A DNA stretch of 12,929 nucleotides. Origin: Methanospirillum hungatei. Its GTDB lineage: Archaea; Halobacteriota; Methanomicrobia; Methanomicrobiales; Methanospirillaceae. The DNA lies in the NCBI RefSeq assembly GCF_020216685.1, contig NZ_JAIWNS010000018.1, positions 1 through 12,929 of the forward strand, written 5' to 3'. Positions 6,431 through 11,906 of this stretch are shown piece after piece; position 1 is the stretch's first letter; each line of letters begins with the position of its first letter. The notes below the pieces were generated by a model. That model saw only the letters and a program-made list of their open reading frames with translations, had not been told where the DNA came from and did no database searches. Made by a program: the position numbers and the translations under genes.

Positions 6431-7557
6431 AGGACCATCTCCAGGGGATAATTCGTAATTCTTGAAAAACCGGACTTCTCCACAACTCCCAGGTTCTCTA
6501 TCCGGACACCACCAATGTCCCGGTAATAGAGACCGGGTTCAAGCGTGATGACATGTCCTGCCTGCAACTCTCCACCAGTCCCGGAAAGGGACGGCTGTTC
6601 ATGGATCTCGAGGCCGACACCATGACCAAGACTATGAATAAACCCTTCGGTATCAGACGGATATCCAAGGTCAGCAAAAAAGTCACGCACCGCCTGGTAA
6701 CATGCTGCTCCACTCACTCCTTCCTGAACCATATTCTCACTCATAATCAGGGCATCCCGAACCGTTTCATAGAGTTCAGTCACCTTTCCGGACGGCTCTC
6801 CTCTGCTGACAGTCCGGGTCATATCTGCGTGGTAACCGGTTTTGTTATCACTGGGAAAGACATCGATAACAATCGGTTCATGTGCTTTGAGGACTCCGCT
6901 TCCTGTGCAATGGGGCATCGCCGTCTCCAGGCCACATGCCACAATGGTATCCTGTGCGGTGCAGTCATAGGCGAGCATAACCTTGTTCATTTCATACCTG
7001 ACCAGATCAGATGTGAGTGGAACATCCTCATACCAGAGCATTCCTGACCTGACATCTGCACGCCGAATCATGCTGACAGCTGTATCCATCGCAGCCTCTG
7101 CAGCCCGTTGTGCACCCGTTATCCATCCAATCTCTTCAGGCGTCTTTATGGCGCGATGAGCGGAGAGTGCTGATGAGGAATCTACAATGACCGTATTATA
7201 TGACTCAAGGGCACGGGTAAGGGCGGTTGGGAAATCAGGAGGGACAAGGTACGGCCCCCCGGAAAGACGGCGGATCATCTCTGCCTGAATCTTCCAGGGA
7301 TCTTTCTCATACTCAAAAATCTCAAGATACCCGGCCTGTTGTCGGGTAAGGATATCCGCAGGAGACTCTCTCATGGCCCGCTCGGCTTCCATAAGGGGGA
7401 CGATCATGAGAGGGGGATTATCTGGTCTTTTCAGTATTGTGACCGGATCATGAGTTACAAACCGGGTCATGTGCCGCATCGCTGCATTCTCCGATGATGC
7501 ATGCAGACAATATACGGCTGCGCCGGCATTCCGGATCAGGTCATCCAGGCTGTCCAT
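6427..7557 (-). CDS. M24 family Xaa-Pro aminopeptidase/dipeptidase (PepQ-like)
   Basis: A 376-aa pita-bread metallopeptidase with two domains. The N-terminal creatinase-like domain (about 1-145) is recognisable by fold pattern only. The C-terminal M24 domain has the full ligand set: D232 in VIDVFPSD, D245 in YHADMTR, H312 in SLGHGVGLEIHE, E340 in TLEPGLYY and E354 in VRIENLGVV; H216 in MPHCTGS is also conserved. Such enzymes cleave X-Pro bonds and help recycle proline-containing peptides. Whether it acts as an aminopeptidase or a prolidase cannot be told from sequence. The ATG at 7555-7557 begins the minus-strand run. It overlaps map by 4 bp, so two M24 peptidases with complementary roles in N-terminal processing are co-expressed. 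Confidence 0.92.
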   Translation of the reverse strand: MDSLDDLIRNAGAAVYCLHASSENAAMRHMTRFVTHDPVTILKRPDNPPLMIVPLMEAERAMRESPADILTRQQAGYLEIFEYEKDPWKIQAEMIRRLSGGPYLVPPDFPTALTRALESYNTVIVDSSSALSAHRAIKTPEEIGWITGAQRAAEAAMDTAVSMIRRADVRSGMLWYEDVPLTSDLVRYEMNKVMLAYDCTAQDTIVACGLETAMPHCTGSGVLKAHEPIVIDVFPSDNKTGYHADMTRTVSRGEPSGKVTELYETVRDALIMSENMVQEGVSGAACYQAVRDFFADLGYPSDTEGFIHSLGHGVGLEIHEQPSLSGTGGELQAGHVITLEPGLYYRDIGGVRIENLGVVEKSGFSRITNYPLEMVL

Positions 7558-7608
7558 CTCATACAGGTTTTGAGTCAGACCACAAGTACTTTTACGCGAA
7601 ACGTGATG

Positions 7609-7618
7609 TATTTATAAT
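7609..7618 (-). promoter_or_regulatory. Candidate TATA box for the pepQ-map-AAA-MBL run
   Basis: On the minus strand TTATAAATAC is a close match to archaeal TATA boxes and lies about 55 bp upstream of the pepQ-like ATG, giving a leader near 30 nt. It overlaps the start codon of the divergent membrane-protein gene, so the two transcription units share a 59-bp control region. Confidence 0.55.
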
Positions 7619-7844
7619 GGATGATGCTTCGAAAGAGCAGTTCAGATGGCGATTCTGGCACCTTACCGTCATACTGAACGGAGTGATCCTGTTTTTTGCA
7701 CTGGTACCGATTGCATTGTTTCTCTTTCCAGAGGCATACAAATTCCCTGGAGCAGTAATCAGCCTGATACTTGCAGTCATTCTCACCGTGATCTTCACAC
7801 GCAATTATCACAAAACAAAAGCCTGGCTAAGTGAACATGCATAA
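7617..7844 (+). CDS. Small membrane protein with two transmembrane helices
   Basis: A 75-aa protein of no recognised family. The N-terminus (about 1-14) is polar and basic, followed by two hydrophobic segments at about 15-37 and 43-61 separated by a short PEAYKFP turn, and a basic tail RNYHKTKAWLSEHA. This suggests a helical hairpin, with both ends probably cytoplasmic by the positive-inside rule. The ATG at 7617 is chosen because the in-frame sequence upstream lies inside the divergent peptidase gene and reads as its antisense. No Shine-Dalgarno precedes it, so it may be leaderless. It is followed after 17 bp by the winged-helix gene in the same direction; the two form a likely operon. Confidence 0.75.
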   Translation: MDDASKEQFRWRFWHLTVILNGVILFFALVPIALFLFPEAYKFPGAVISLILAVILTVIFTRNYHKTKAWLSEHA

Positions 7845-7861
7845 AAGGGGCAGAAGAACCG

Positions 7862-8146
7862 ATGCTTGAGAAGATCAAGGAAGATATCAGCCTCGCATCA
7901 CGTCATATCGAGGTTCTCAGGGCTGTTGCAGATCATCAGCCCATCGGGATCATCAAATTATCCGAACTTCTGAACGTCCCTCAGCACCGGATCCGGTATT
8001 CCCTCAGGGTTCTTGAGAGCAGCGGGTACATTCGCGCCTCAAGTGCCGGAGCTATCGTGACACCCAAAGCAGAAGAGATGTTCATGCATCTGAACGAAGA
8101 TATTGACGAGATAATCCGGATCGTCAGTATGATGAAGCAGCCCTGA
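7862..8146 (+). CDS. Winged-helix DNA-binding protein (putative transcriptional regulator)
   Basis: A 94-aa archaeal wHTH protein. An N-terminal helix leads into a helix-turn-helix at about residues 30-58 (KLSELLNVPQHRIRYSLRVL), then a wing-like SSGYIRASSAGAIVTPKA, and a C-terminal helix (about 71-92) that could dimerise. The pattern is that of MarR/ArsR-like predicted regulators, with no sensor domain visible. It follows the two-helix membrane protein by 17 bp; a regulator coupled to a small membrane partner is plausible but inferred. The target is unknown; the gene's own unit and the divergent peptidase run are the obvious first candidates. Confidence 0.75.
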   Translation: MLEKIKEDISLASRHIEVLRAVADHQPIGIIKLSELLNVPQHRIRYSLRVLESSGYIRASSAGAIVTPKAEEMFMHLNEDIDEIIRIVSMMKQP

Positions 8147-8171
8147 TCTCTGTGATCCGGAAACCTCAACA

Positions 8172-8182
8172 TTTATTAATAA
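8172..8182 (+). promoter_or_regulatory. TATA box for the tRNA pair
   Basis: TTTATTAATAA lies about 30-40 bp upstream of tRNA-Asn in an AT-rich stretch between GC-richer flanks, the usual position for an archaeal tRNA promoter. Confidence 0.65.
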
Positions 8183-8211
8183 TTACATCACACGTATTAG
8201 AGCACATCTGA

Positions 8212-8284
8212 GCCGCCATAACTCAGTTGGTAGAGTGACTGGCTGTTAACCAGTTTGTCACAGGTTCGAGTCCTGTTGGCGGCG
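8212..8284 (+). tRNA. tRNA-Asn (anticodon GTT)
   Basis: 73 nt with a full cloverleaf: acceptor GCCGCCA/TGGCGGC, D-arm containing AGTTGGTAGA, anticodon stem ACTGG/CCAGT around loop CTGTTAA with GTT at 8245-8247, T-arm ACAGG-TTCGAGT-CCTGT and discriminator G. CCA is not encoded and must be added after transcription. No intron. Confidence 0.96.
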
Positions 8285-8289
8285 TCTCA

Positions 8290-8295
8290 TTTTTT
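8290..8295 (+). terminator. T6 tract between the two tRNA genes
   Basis: Six T residues fill most of the 11-bp spacer between the tRNAs. Archaeal RNA polymerase can terminate at oligo-T, so this may end part of the transcription. Read-through must supply the second tRNA unless it has its own promoter. Confidence 0.35.
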
Positions 8296-8368
8296 GGGCC
8301 TGTAGCTTAGCGGTGAGAGCGCCCGGCTCATAACCGGGCGGTCATGCGTTCGAATCGCATCAGGCCCA
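8296..8368 (+). tRNA. tRNA with anticodon CAT (elongator Met, or Ile2 if C34 is agmatidine-modified)
   Basis: 73 nt: acceptor GGGCCTG/CAGGCCC, D-arm, anticodon stem CCCGG/CCGGG with loop CTCATAA and CAT at 8329-8331, T-arm ATGCG-TTCGAAT-CGCAT and discriminator A. It is not an initiator: initiators carry three consecutive G-C pairs next to the anticodon loop and an A1-U72 pair, both absent here. In archaea a CAT anticodon can be elongator Met or Ile2 (agmatidine at C34). Which one this is cannot be settled without comparing it with the other CAT tRNAs of the genome. Confidence 0.93.
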
Positions 8369-8377
8369 TGACCTGTA

Positions 8378-8384
8378 TTTTTTT
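8378..8384 (+). terminator. T7 tract after the second tRNA
   Basis: Seven consecutive T residues begin 10 bp after the tRNA, typical of archaeal oligo-T termination of stable RNA transcripts. The next gene starts 25 bp further on. Confidence 0.6.
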
Positions 8385-8408
8385 AGTAGAGATGATTATG
8401 TTACTTCA

Positions 8409-9446
8409 ATGAAGTGTTCCTGTTGTGGTGAGGACCATATCATCTGTCCTGGAGATCTCACTTCACGCCCCTCACAATTTTTTGCACCTTGCCCTCAGTG
8501 TCATCCGACGCCCCGGCCAAAAGACAAACCAGTCTCTTCTGCAGAGTGTATTCAAGGCCCCTGTCAGTGTAACCGCCGGTTTATCGATGATGTGATGGCA
8601 GATATCTACCAGATCCTGCAGAAAGAAGGGATATTCCATGGCAGTGAACCCCTCTCATCCATTGGAACCCCTCTTATCTGCCCCGGCCTCTTTCTCCGCC
8701 GTCCCCCGGTACTCCCTCCCCGGTCTCTTCTGATTATCTCTGATCTCATACCGGCACCAGTGGCTGAAATCGCATACCGGAACGTGCCCGAGCTGCTGGG
8801 TATTGTCTATCATGCCCATGAGATACCCGGTCCTGGTGATGTGAAACACGGACAGGAACCAACAATCCATGAAGGGATCCTGGTATGTGGATGTGACGTC
8901 AGGGCTGATATCTTTCTTTCCGGAAAAGGTCCCGTGGTTGTCATCAAGAAACAGGCTGAGATGCATATTGAATTTCCGAAAGGTATCGACCCAAAGATCT
9001 TCAGTGTTGAGGAGCAGGTCAGACGGCTGCATCCGGATGTCTTCATTGATGCCTGCGCAGGACCAGGAACACTTGGCATTACCGCAGCACTCTTTGGTGT
9101 CCCAAATATCGTGATGTGTGATGTCTGGCATGCATCAGTCTGGAGTGCCATCCAGACGATCAGGGTAAACCAGAAAAAACTCAAAATAACCTCGATCACC
9201 CTGTACGATGATATGAGTAAGCGACCGCCGGTCTGGACAGGGGAACCTGCCCTCATCTGTTCTGCCACCGGAAACAAAATCAATATTCAGCTCTACCATG
9301 GGACATACGAACTTCTGGGAGCGGATCTGCCTTCTGGAAAACGGCTCACTGCATTCGATCCCTTTGATAAGGAGTCTTTCAGGAGAAATGATCCATTTCT
9401 GACAGCATGGAAGGAAAAGATAGGAGGGGAAGTTTTTATTCCGTAG
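8409..9446 (+). CDS. SAM-dependent methyltransferase-like protein with Cys-rich N-terminus
   Basis: 345 aa, specific function unknown. The first about 55 residues hold nine Cys (C3, C5, C6, C13, C28, C31, C47, C52, C54), including CSCC, CPQC and CQC clusters, suggesting zinc or Fe-S binding. A central region, about 60-205, is not recognised. From about 205 a class I methyltransferase core begins: VFIDACAGPGTLGI at 211-224 fits SAM-binding motif I, followed by NIVMCDVWHASVWSAIQTIRVNQ, where an acidic residue (D238) ends the second strand as expected, and TAFDPFD near 314-320 may be a motif IV variant. The start is ATG 8409; the ATG at 8398 is out of frame. No clear Shine-Dalgarno is present. 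It sits between a tRNA pair and the SRP RNA, which invites a guess of RNA modification, but context alone is weak evidence. Confidence 0.7.
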   Translation: MKCSCCGEDHIICPGDLTSRPSQFFAPCPQCHPTPRPKDKPVSSAECIQGPCQCNRRFIDDVMADIYQILQKEGIFHGSEPLSSIGTPLICPGLFLRRPPVLPPRSLLIISDLIPAPVAEIAYRNVPELLGIVYHAHEIPGPGDVKHGQEPTIHEGILVCGCDVRADIFLSGKGPVVVIKKQAEMHIEFPKGIDPKIFSVEEQVRRLHPDVFIDACAGPGTLGITAALFGVPNIVMCDVWHASVWSAIQTIRVNQKKLKITSITLYDDMSKRPPVWTGEPALICSATGNKINIQLYHGTYELLGADLPSGKRLTAFDPFDKESFRRNDPFLTAWKEKIGGEVFIP

Positions 9447-9457
9447 CTGCAGCATAA

Positions 9458-9775
9458 TTATGGGGACTAGCCCGGGTGGATCGGCGTCACTTGTGACCTG
9501 AAATCGTCGGTATGCAGGGGGCGAAGTTTGAGGAAGGTTGGTACATACGGCCTGTATCTGTCGTGTTTCCGACGTAGAAACCCTGTCCTGTGAGGTCGGT
9601 GGCCAGGTATCACACCTTCGGAGGAAGGAACGACCTGTTGTCGCGGGGACCGGTTCAGGCCCGGAAGGGAGCAGACTTACCGTGAACATTCGGCGCCCAC
9701 GGGGTTGCGGGGCGGAGAAGGAGACCCTTGGAAAAGGCTGCAATGACCGATCGACCGATAACATGTCCCTATTAT
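9458..9775 (+). ncRNA. Signal recognition particle 7S RNA (archaeal SRP RNA)
   Basis: This is the RNA scaffold of the SRP, which binds SRP54 and SRP19 and targets nascent membrane and secreted proteins. The hallmark helix 8 is plain: CAGGCCCGGAAGGGAGCAG with its GGAA tetraloop at 9663-9666 and the internal loop bases bound by SRP54. The 5' end (near TTATGGGGAC) can pair with the 3' end (GTCCCTATTAT), consistent with archaeal helix 1, and sets the approximate boundaries, each uncertain by about 5-10 nt. Length near 315 nt fits archaeal 7S RNAs. A weak TATA-like GTTTTTATT lies about 25 bp upstream, inside the end of the preceding gene. Any open frames across this region are incidental. Confidence 0.93.
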
Positions 9776-9791
9776 TCTGATTTATTCTGAT
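9772..9791 (+). repeat. Perfect tandem duplication of TTATTCTGAT
   Basis: Two adjacent copies of a 10-mer lie between the SRP RNA 3' end and the mdh start codon. The T-rich stretch may end the 7S RNA transcript and at the same time form the mdh leader. Replication slippage is the simplest origin. Confidence 0.7.
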
Positions 9792-9795
9792 TCTT

Positions 9796-10749
9796 ATGGC
9801 AAAAGTTGCGATTGTCGGAGCAACCGGAAAGGTAGGCCAGTATGCGGCACTCTCGATATCCCGTATTCCCTATGTCAACGAGGTCCAGTTGTATGGAAGA
9901 CCTGGTTCGGAATCGGTGCTTGACGGAGTGGCCAGGGATCTCATTGATTCATTTGCTGCAACCGGAACAGACAGTCATGTCAGCTGGAGCTGCAATATTG
10001 AGGATCTGAAGGGATCTGACATCATCGTCCTGACCGCCGGCGTTGCACGAAAGCCGGATCAGAGCAGACTGGATCTCGCGGTAGAGAATGCAAAGATAGT
10101 CGCGGATTTTTCTCAGAAGATAGGAAAAATTGCCCCGAACTCATTTCTCATGATGGTCACCAATCCGGTTGACATTATGACGCATGTCGCATTGAGATAC
10201 TCAGGAAAAAAACCAAACGAGGTCTTCGGGCTTGGAACACATCTCGACTCAATGCGCCTGAAATCAGCTATCGCATCATTCTTCCAGGTTCATGTCAGTG
10301 AGGTGCATACCCGTATCATCGGGGAGCATGGTGACAGTATGGTACCACTCTGGTCTGCAACAACCATCGGAGGAATACAGATATCGAATCTTCCCAGTTT
10401 TGCACAGGTGCCTATTGAAGACATTATGCAGCAGGTCAGATCCTCTGGTCAGAAGATCATTGCGTCAAAAGGTGCAACGGTCTGGGGCCCCGGCGAAGCT
10501 ATTGCCACACTCATCCGTACCATTCTTGGAAATGAAAACCGGATTCTTACGGTATCAGCCTACATAAAAGCTGAAGTCCATAATATCGGGGATGTTTGTA
10601 TCGGCGTGCCGGCCCGGATAAACCGGAGCGGAGTATATCCTGTGCCGATCCGCATTGAACCCCTGGAAGTTAGGAACTTTCAGAATTCGGTAGAAAAGAT
10701 TCGTGGCATAACCCGTGAGATTTTCTCAGTTCTTGAGAACGGGGAGTAG
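9796..10749 (+). CDS. mdh: Malate dehydrogenase (LDH-like family, probably NADP-preferring)
   Basis: 317 aa, interconverting malate and oxaloacetate; in methanogens this feeds the partial citric acid cycle that supplies biosynthetic precursors. The nucleotide-binding loop GATGKVG is at 8-14. The LDH/MDH catalytic set is complete: R85 and R91 (GVARKPDQSR), N123 (VTNPVD), D151 and R154 (THLDSMR) and H178 (GEHGDSM). Arg at the specificity position (R85) marks malate rather than lactate dehydrogenase. The second strand ends in LYGRPGSE rather than in an Asp/Glu, which points to NADP(H) use, as in the related Methanocaldococcus enzyme. The ATG at 9796 lies about 20 bp after the SRP RNA, with no Shine-Dalgarno. 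Convergent with aef1b. Confidence 0.92.
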   Translation: MAKVAIVGATGKVGQYAALSISRIPYVNEVQLYGRPGSESVLDGVARDLIDSFAATGTDSHVSWSCNIEDLKGSDIIVLTAGVARKPDQSRLDLAVENAKIVADFSQKIGKIAPNSFLMMVTNPVDIMTHVALRYSGKKPNEVFGLGTHLDSMRLKSAIASFFQVHVSEVHTRIIGEHGDSMVPLWSATTIGGIQISNLPSFAQVPIEDIMQQVRSSGQKIIASKGATVWGPGEAIATLIRTILGNENRILTVSAYIKAEVHNIGDVCIGVPARINRSGVYPVPIRIEPLEVRNFQNSVEKIRGITREIFSVLENGE

Positions 10750-10757
10750 ATATCCCC
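10741..10757 (+). repeat. Small dyad GGGGA-N7-TCCCC over the mdh stop codon
   Basis: A 5-bp GC-rich stem spans the end of mdh. It could mark the mdh mRNA 3' end, though no T-run follows it on this strand. Confidence 0.35.
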
Positions 10758-10773
10758 AGTATCCGGAGAATGA

Positions 10774-10801
10774 AAAAAGCCTTGTGCAGATTTACACAAG
10801 G
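10774..10801 (-). terminator. Intrinsic-type terminator of the mfnE-zinc finger-aef1b unit
   Basis: CCTTGTG at 10780-10786 pairs with CACAAGG at 10795-10801 around an 8-nt loop. On the minus strand the hairpin is followed directly by a T-run (CTTTTTT, from A-rich 10774-10779). It overlaps the aef1b stop codon (TAA at 10792-10794), so the stop lies in the loop. Confidence 0.6.
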
Positions 10802-11049
10802 GTTGATTCTACAATTTCTGCCCGTTCAACACCATCGATAGCATTGAGGGTCGCTTCAATGGTCTCTGTCTGACCTTCAGCATCAGGAACAACCAGCGCG
10901 ACCTTTATTGCGACAAGTCCAAAGCCGATGGGCTCTTCCCTGATATCCTGAACGCGGGGGAATTTCTCTTTTATAGTCGCAACGATCGTTTCCCGGTTCA
11001 CTTCTGGTGATTCCGGCATCACCTTGATGATGAGCGCTACGTCTCCCAT
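10792..11049 (-). CDS. Translation elongation factor aEF-1 beta
   Basis: An 85-aa guanine nucleotide exchange factor that recharges aEF-1alpha with GTP. The sequence MGDVALIIKVMPESPEVN..., with IREEPIGFGLVAIKVALVVPD and a closing ERAEIVESTLV, matches the archaeal EF-1beta domain, and the length is typical (about 88-90 aa). The ATG at 11047-11049 is chosen over a longer in-frame start because the domain begins there and an upstream extension would run back into the zinc-finger gene. It starts 4 bp after that gene's stop codon, so they are surely co-transcribed. Confidence 0.92.
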   Translation of the reverse strand: MGDVALIIKVMPESPEVNRETIVATIKEKFPRVQDIREEPIGFGLVAIKVALVVPDAEGQTETIEATLNAIDGVERAEIVESTLV

Positions 11050-11053
11050 ACTC

Positions 11054-11215
11054 TCAGGGTCCCCGAAGGCCGCAGGTCGGGCAGATGTACTCAACGCTCT
11101 GTTCTCTGCACCGGTAACACCGGCGTATGGTGGCCCCGCATGCCGGGCAGCCGAACTCTACAGAGCCCTCTTCTGCCATTGGGCCATTACATGACGTGCA
11201 GTTTGTTCTACTCAT
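11054..11215 (-). CDS. Small zinc-finger protein (HVO_2753-like, four CxxC knuckles)
   Basis: A 53-aa protein with eight Cys in four CxxC pairs: C6/C9, C23/C26, C33/C36 and C45/C48, two of them CPxCG-type (CPACG, CPTCG), enough for two zinc sites. It resembles the archaeal family of tiny zinc-finger proteins encoded next to aEF-1beta, of which the haloarchaeal HVO_2753 is, as I recall, the studied example. The residues between the sites are basic (RRCYRCR), suiting RNA contact. ATG 11215 has GGAAG 7 bp upstream. An alternative in-frame ATG at 11254 has AGGTG close upstream and would add 13 residues; the shorter form is preferred because family members start just before the first CxxC. Position between mfnE and aef1b suggests a translation-linked role (inference). 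Confidence 0.85.
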   Translation of the reverse strand: MSRTNCTSCNGPMAEEGSVEFGCPACGATIRRCYRCREQSVEYICPTCGLRGP

Positions 11216-11261
11216 ATTCAGACTTCCAAAAAGCTGCTTATCTGGTTTATTCATCAACACC

Positions 11262-11861
11262 TTAAATGGTACCGCCAAAGTATGTCCCCGGCACCTCCTC
11301 ACCCTTGAGAAATCCTGCAAGTCTCGCATGATCAGATCCCCGGAGTATGAACCCCCTGACCTGCTCCTTCGTAACATAGGGGATAAATGCAGGATCGAGA
11401 TCATCAGTACCGATTCCAGGCATGAGTGCGGTCACCGGACCATCAGATGTCCGGATATGATCGAGCGATTTTAAAATAACAAGAGGTACTGAAAGCAGAC
11501 CGGCATAGAAGGCACTGATGGTATCTGATGTGATATCCCACGAATGAGGAAGTGGATCAGCATCCATCATATGCTTATAAGGAAGAAGAATTGCAGGGGA
11601 ACCACTCATAAGCGGAGTTCTTGTTACCGGCAATCCATACGTGGACAGGAGCCATCCATACTGATCCATGGCTGCGATTGCCATAAAATGCGCTGCCGTA
11701 TCTGAAATCTCCTTTTCCCTGACAACATCAGCAAAAATACCCCCACCCGGAATGACCAGAATATCCCTTCCACTCTCTCTGATAGTCCTGACAATCATCG
11801 GAGCATGTTCAATCAGACTGCCCCCAATCTTGAGCACCAATGCCTGATCCCGGCTGATCAC
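11262..11861 (-). CDS. mfnE: Amino-acid-kinase-fold protein, probable MfnE (methanofuran synthesis)
   Basis: 199 aa, COG2054-like. MfnE phosphorylates [5-(aminomethyl)furan-3-yl]methyl phosphate to the diphosphate used to join the furan to tyramine-glutamate in methanofuran synthesis. Visible are the amino-acid-kinase start LVLKIGGSL (K11, G13, G14), the second glycine-rich loop IPGGGIFAD (38-41), and PHSWDITSDT at 105-114, the segment I associate with this family. The start is GTG at 11859-11861, with a TATA-like TTTATTG about 30 bp upstream on the minus strand, compatible with a leaderless message. It is followed after 46 bp by the zinc-finger gene and aef1b. From memory, mfnE (MJ0458) and aef1b (MJ0459) are also neighbours in Methanocaldococcus jannaschii, which supports the call. 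Another small-molecule kinase of the same fold cannot be fully excluded. Confidence 0.78.
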   Translation of the reverse strand: MISRDQALVLKIGGSLIEHAPMIVRTIRESGRDILVIPGGGIFADVVREKEISDTAAHFMAIAAMDQYGWLLSTYGLPVTRTPLMSGSPAILLPYKHMMDADPLPHSWDITSDTISAFYAGLLSVPLVILKSLDHIRTSDGPVTALMPGIGTDDLDPAFIPYVTKEQVRGFILRGSDHARLAGFLKGEEVPGTYFGGTI

Positions 11862-11888
11862 AATGCAGTACGTTCATGTAATGATGAC

Positions 11889-11895
11889 CAATAAA
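11889..11895 (-). promoter_or_regulatory. Candidate TATA box for mfnE
   Basis: TTTATTG on the minus strand, centred about 30 bp upstream of the mfnE GTG. The divergent phospholipase-D-like gene starts only 45 bp away from mfnE, so the two promoters must overlap. Confidence 0.4.
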
Positions 11896-11906
11896 CCCTG
11901 ATCCCC

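Noticed and set aside
8296..8368. Initiator tRNA-Met reading of the CAT tRNA
   Set aside because: The three consecutive G-C pairs next to the anticodon loop and the A1-U72 pair expected of an initiator are missing.
9538..9780. Open frames on both strands across the SRP RNA
   Set aside because: The region has the unmistakable SRP RNA helix 8 signature; the frames are incidental.
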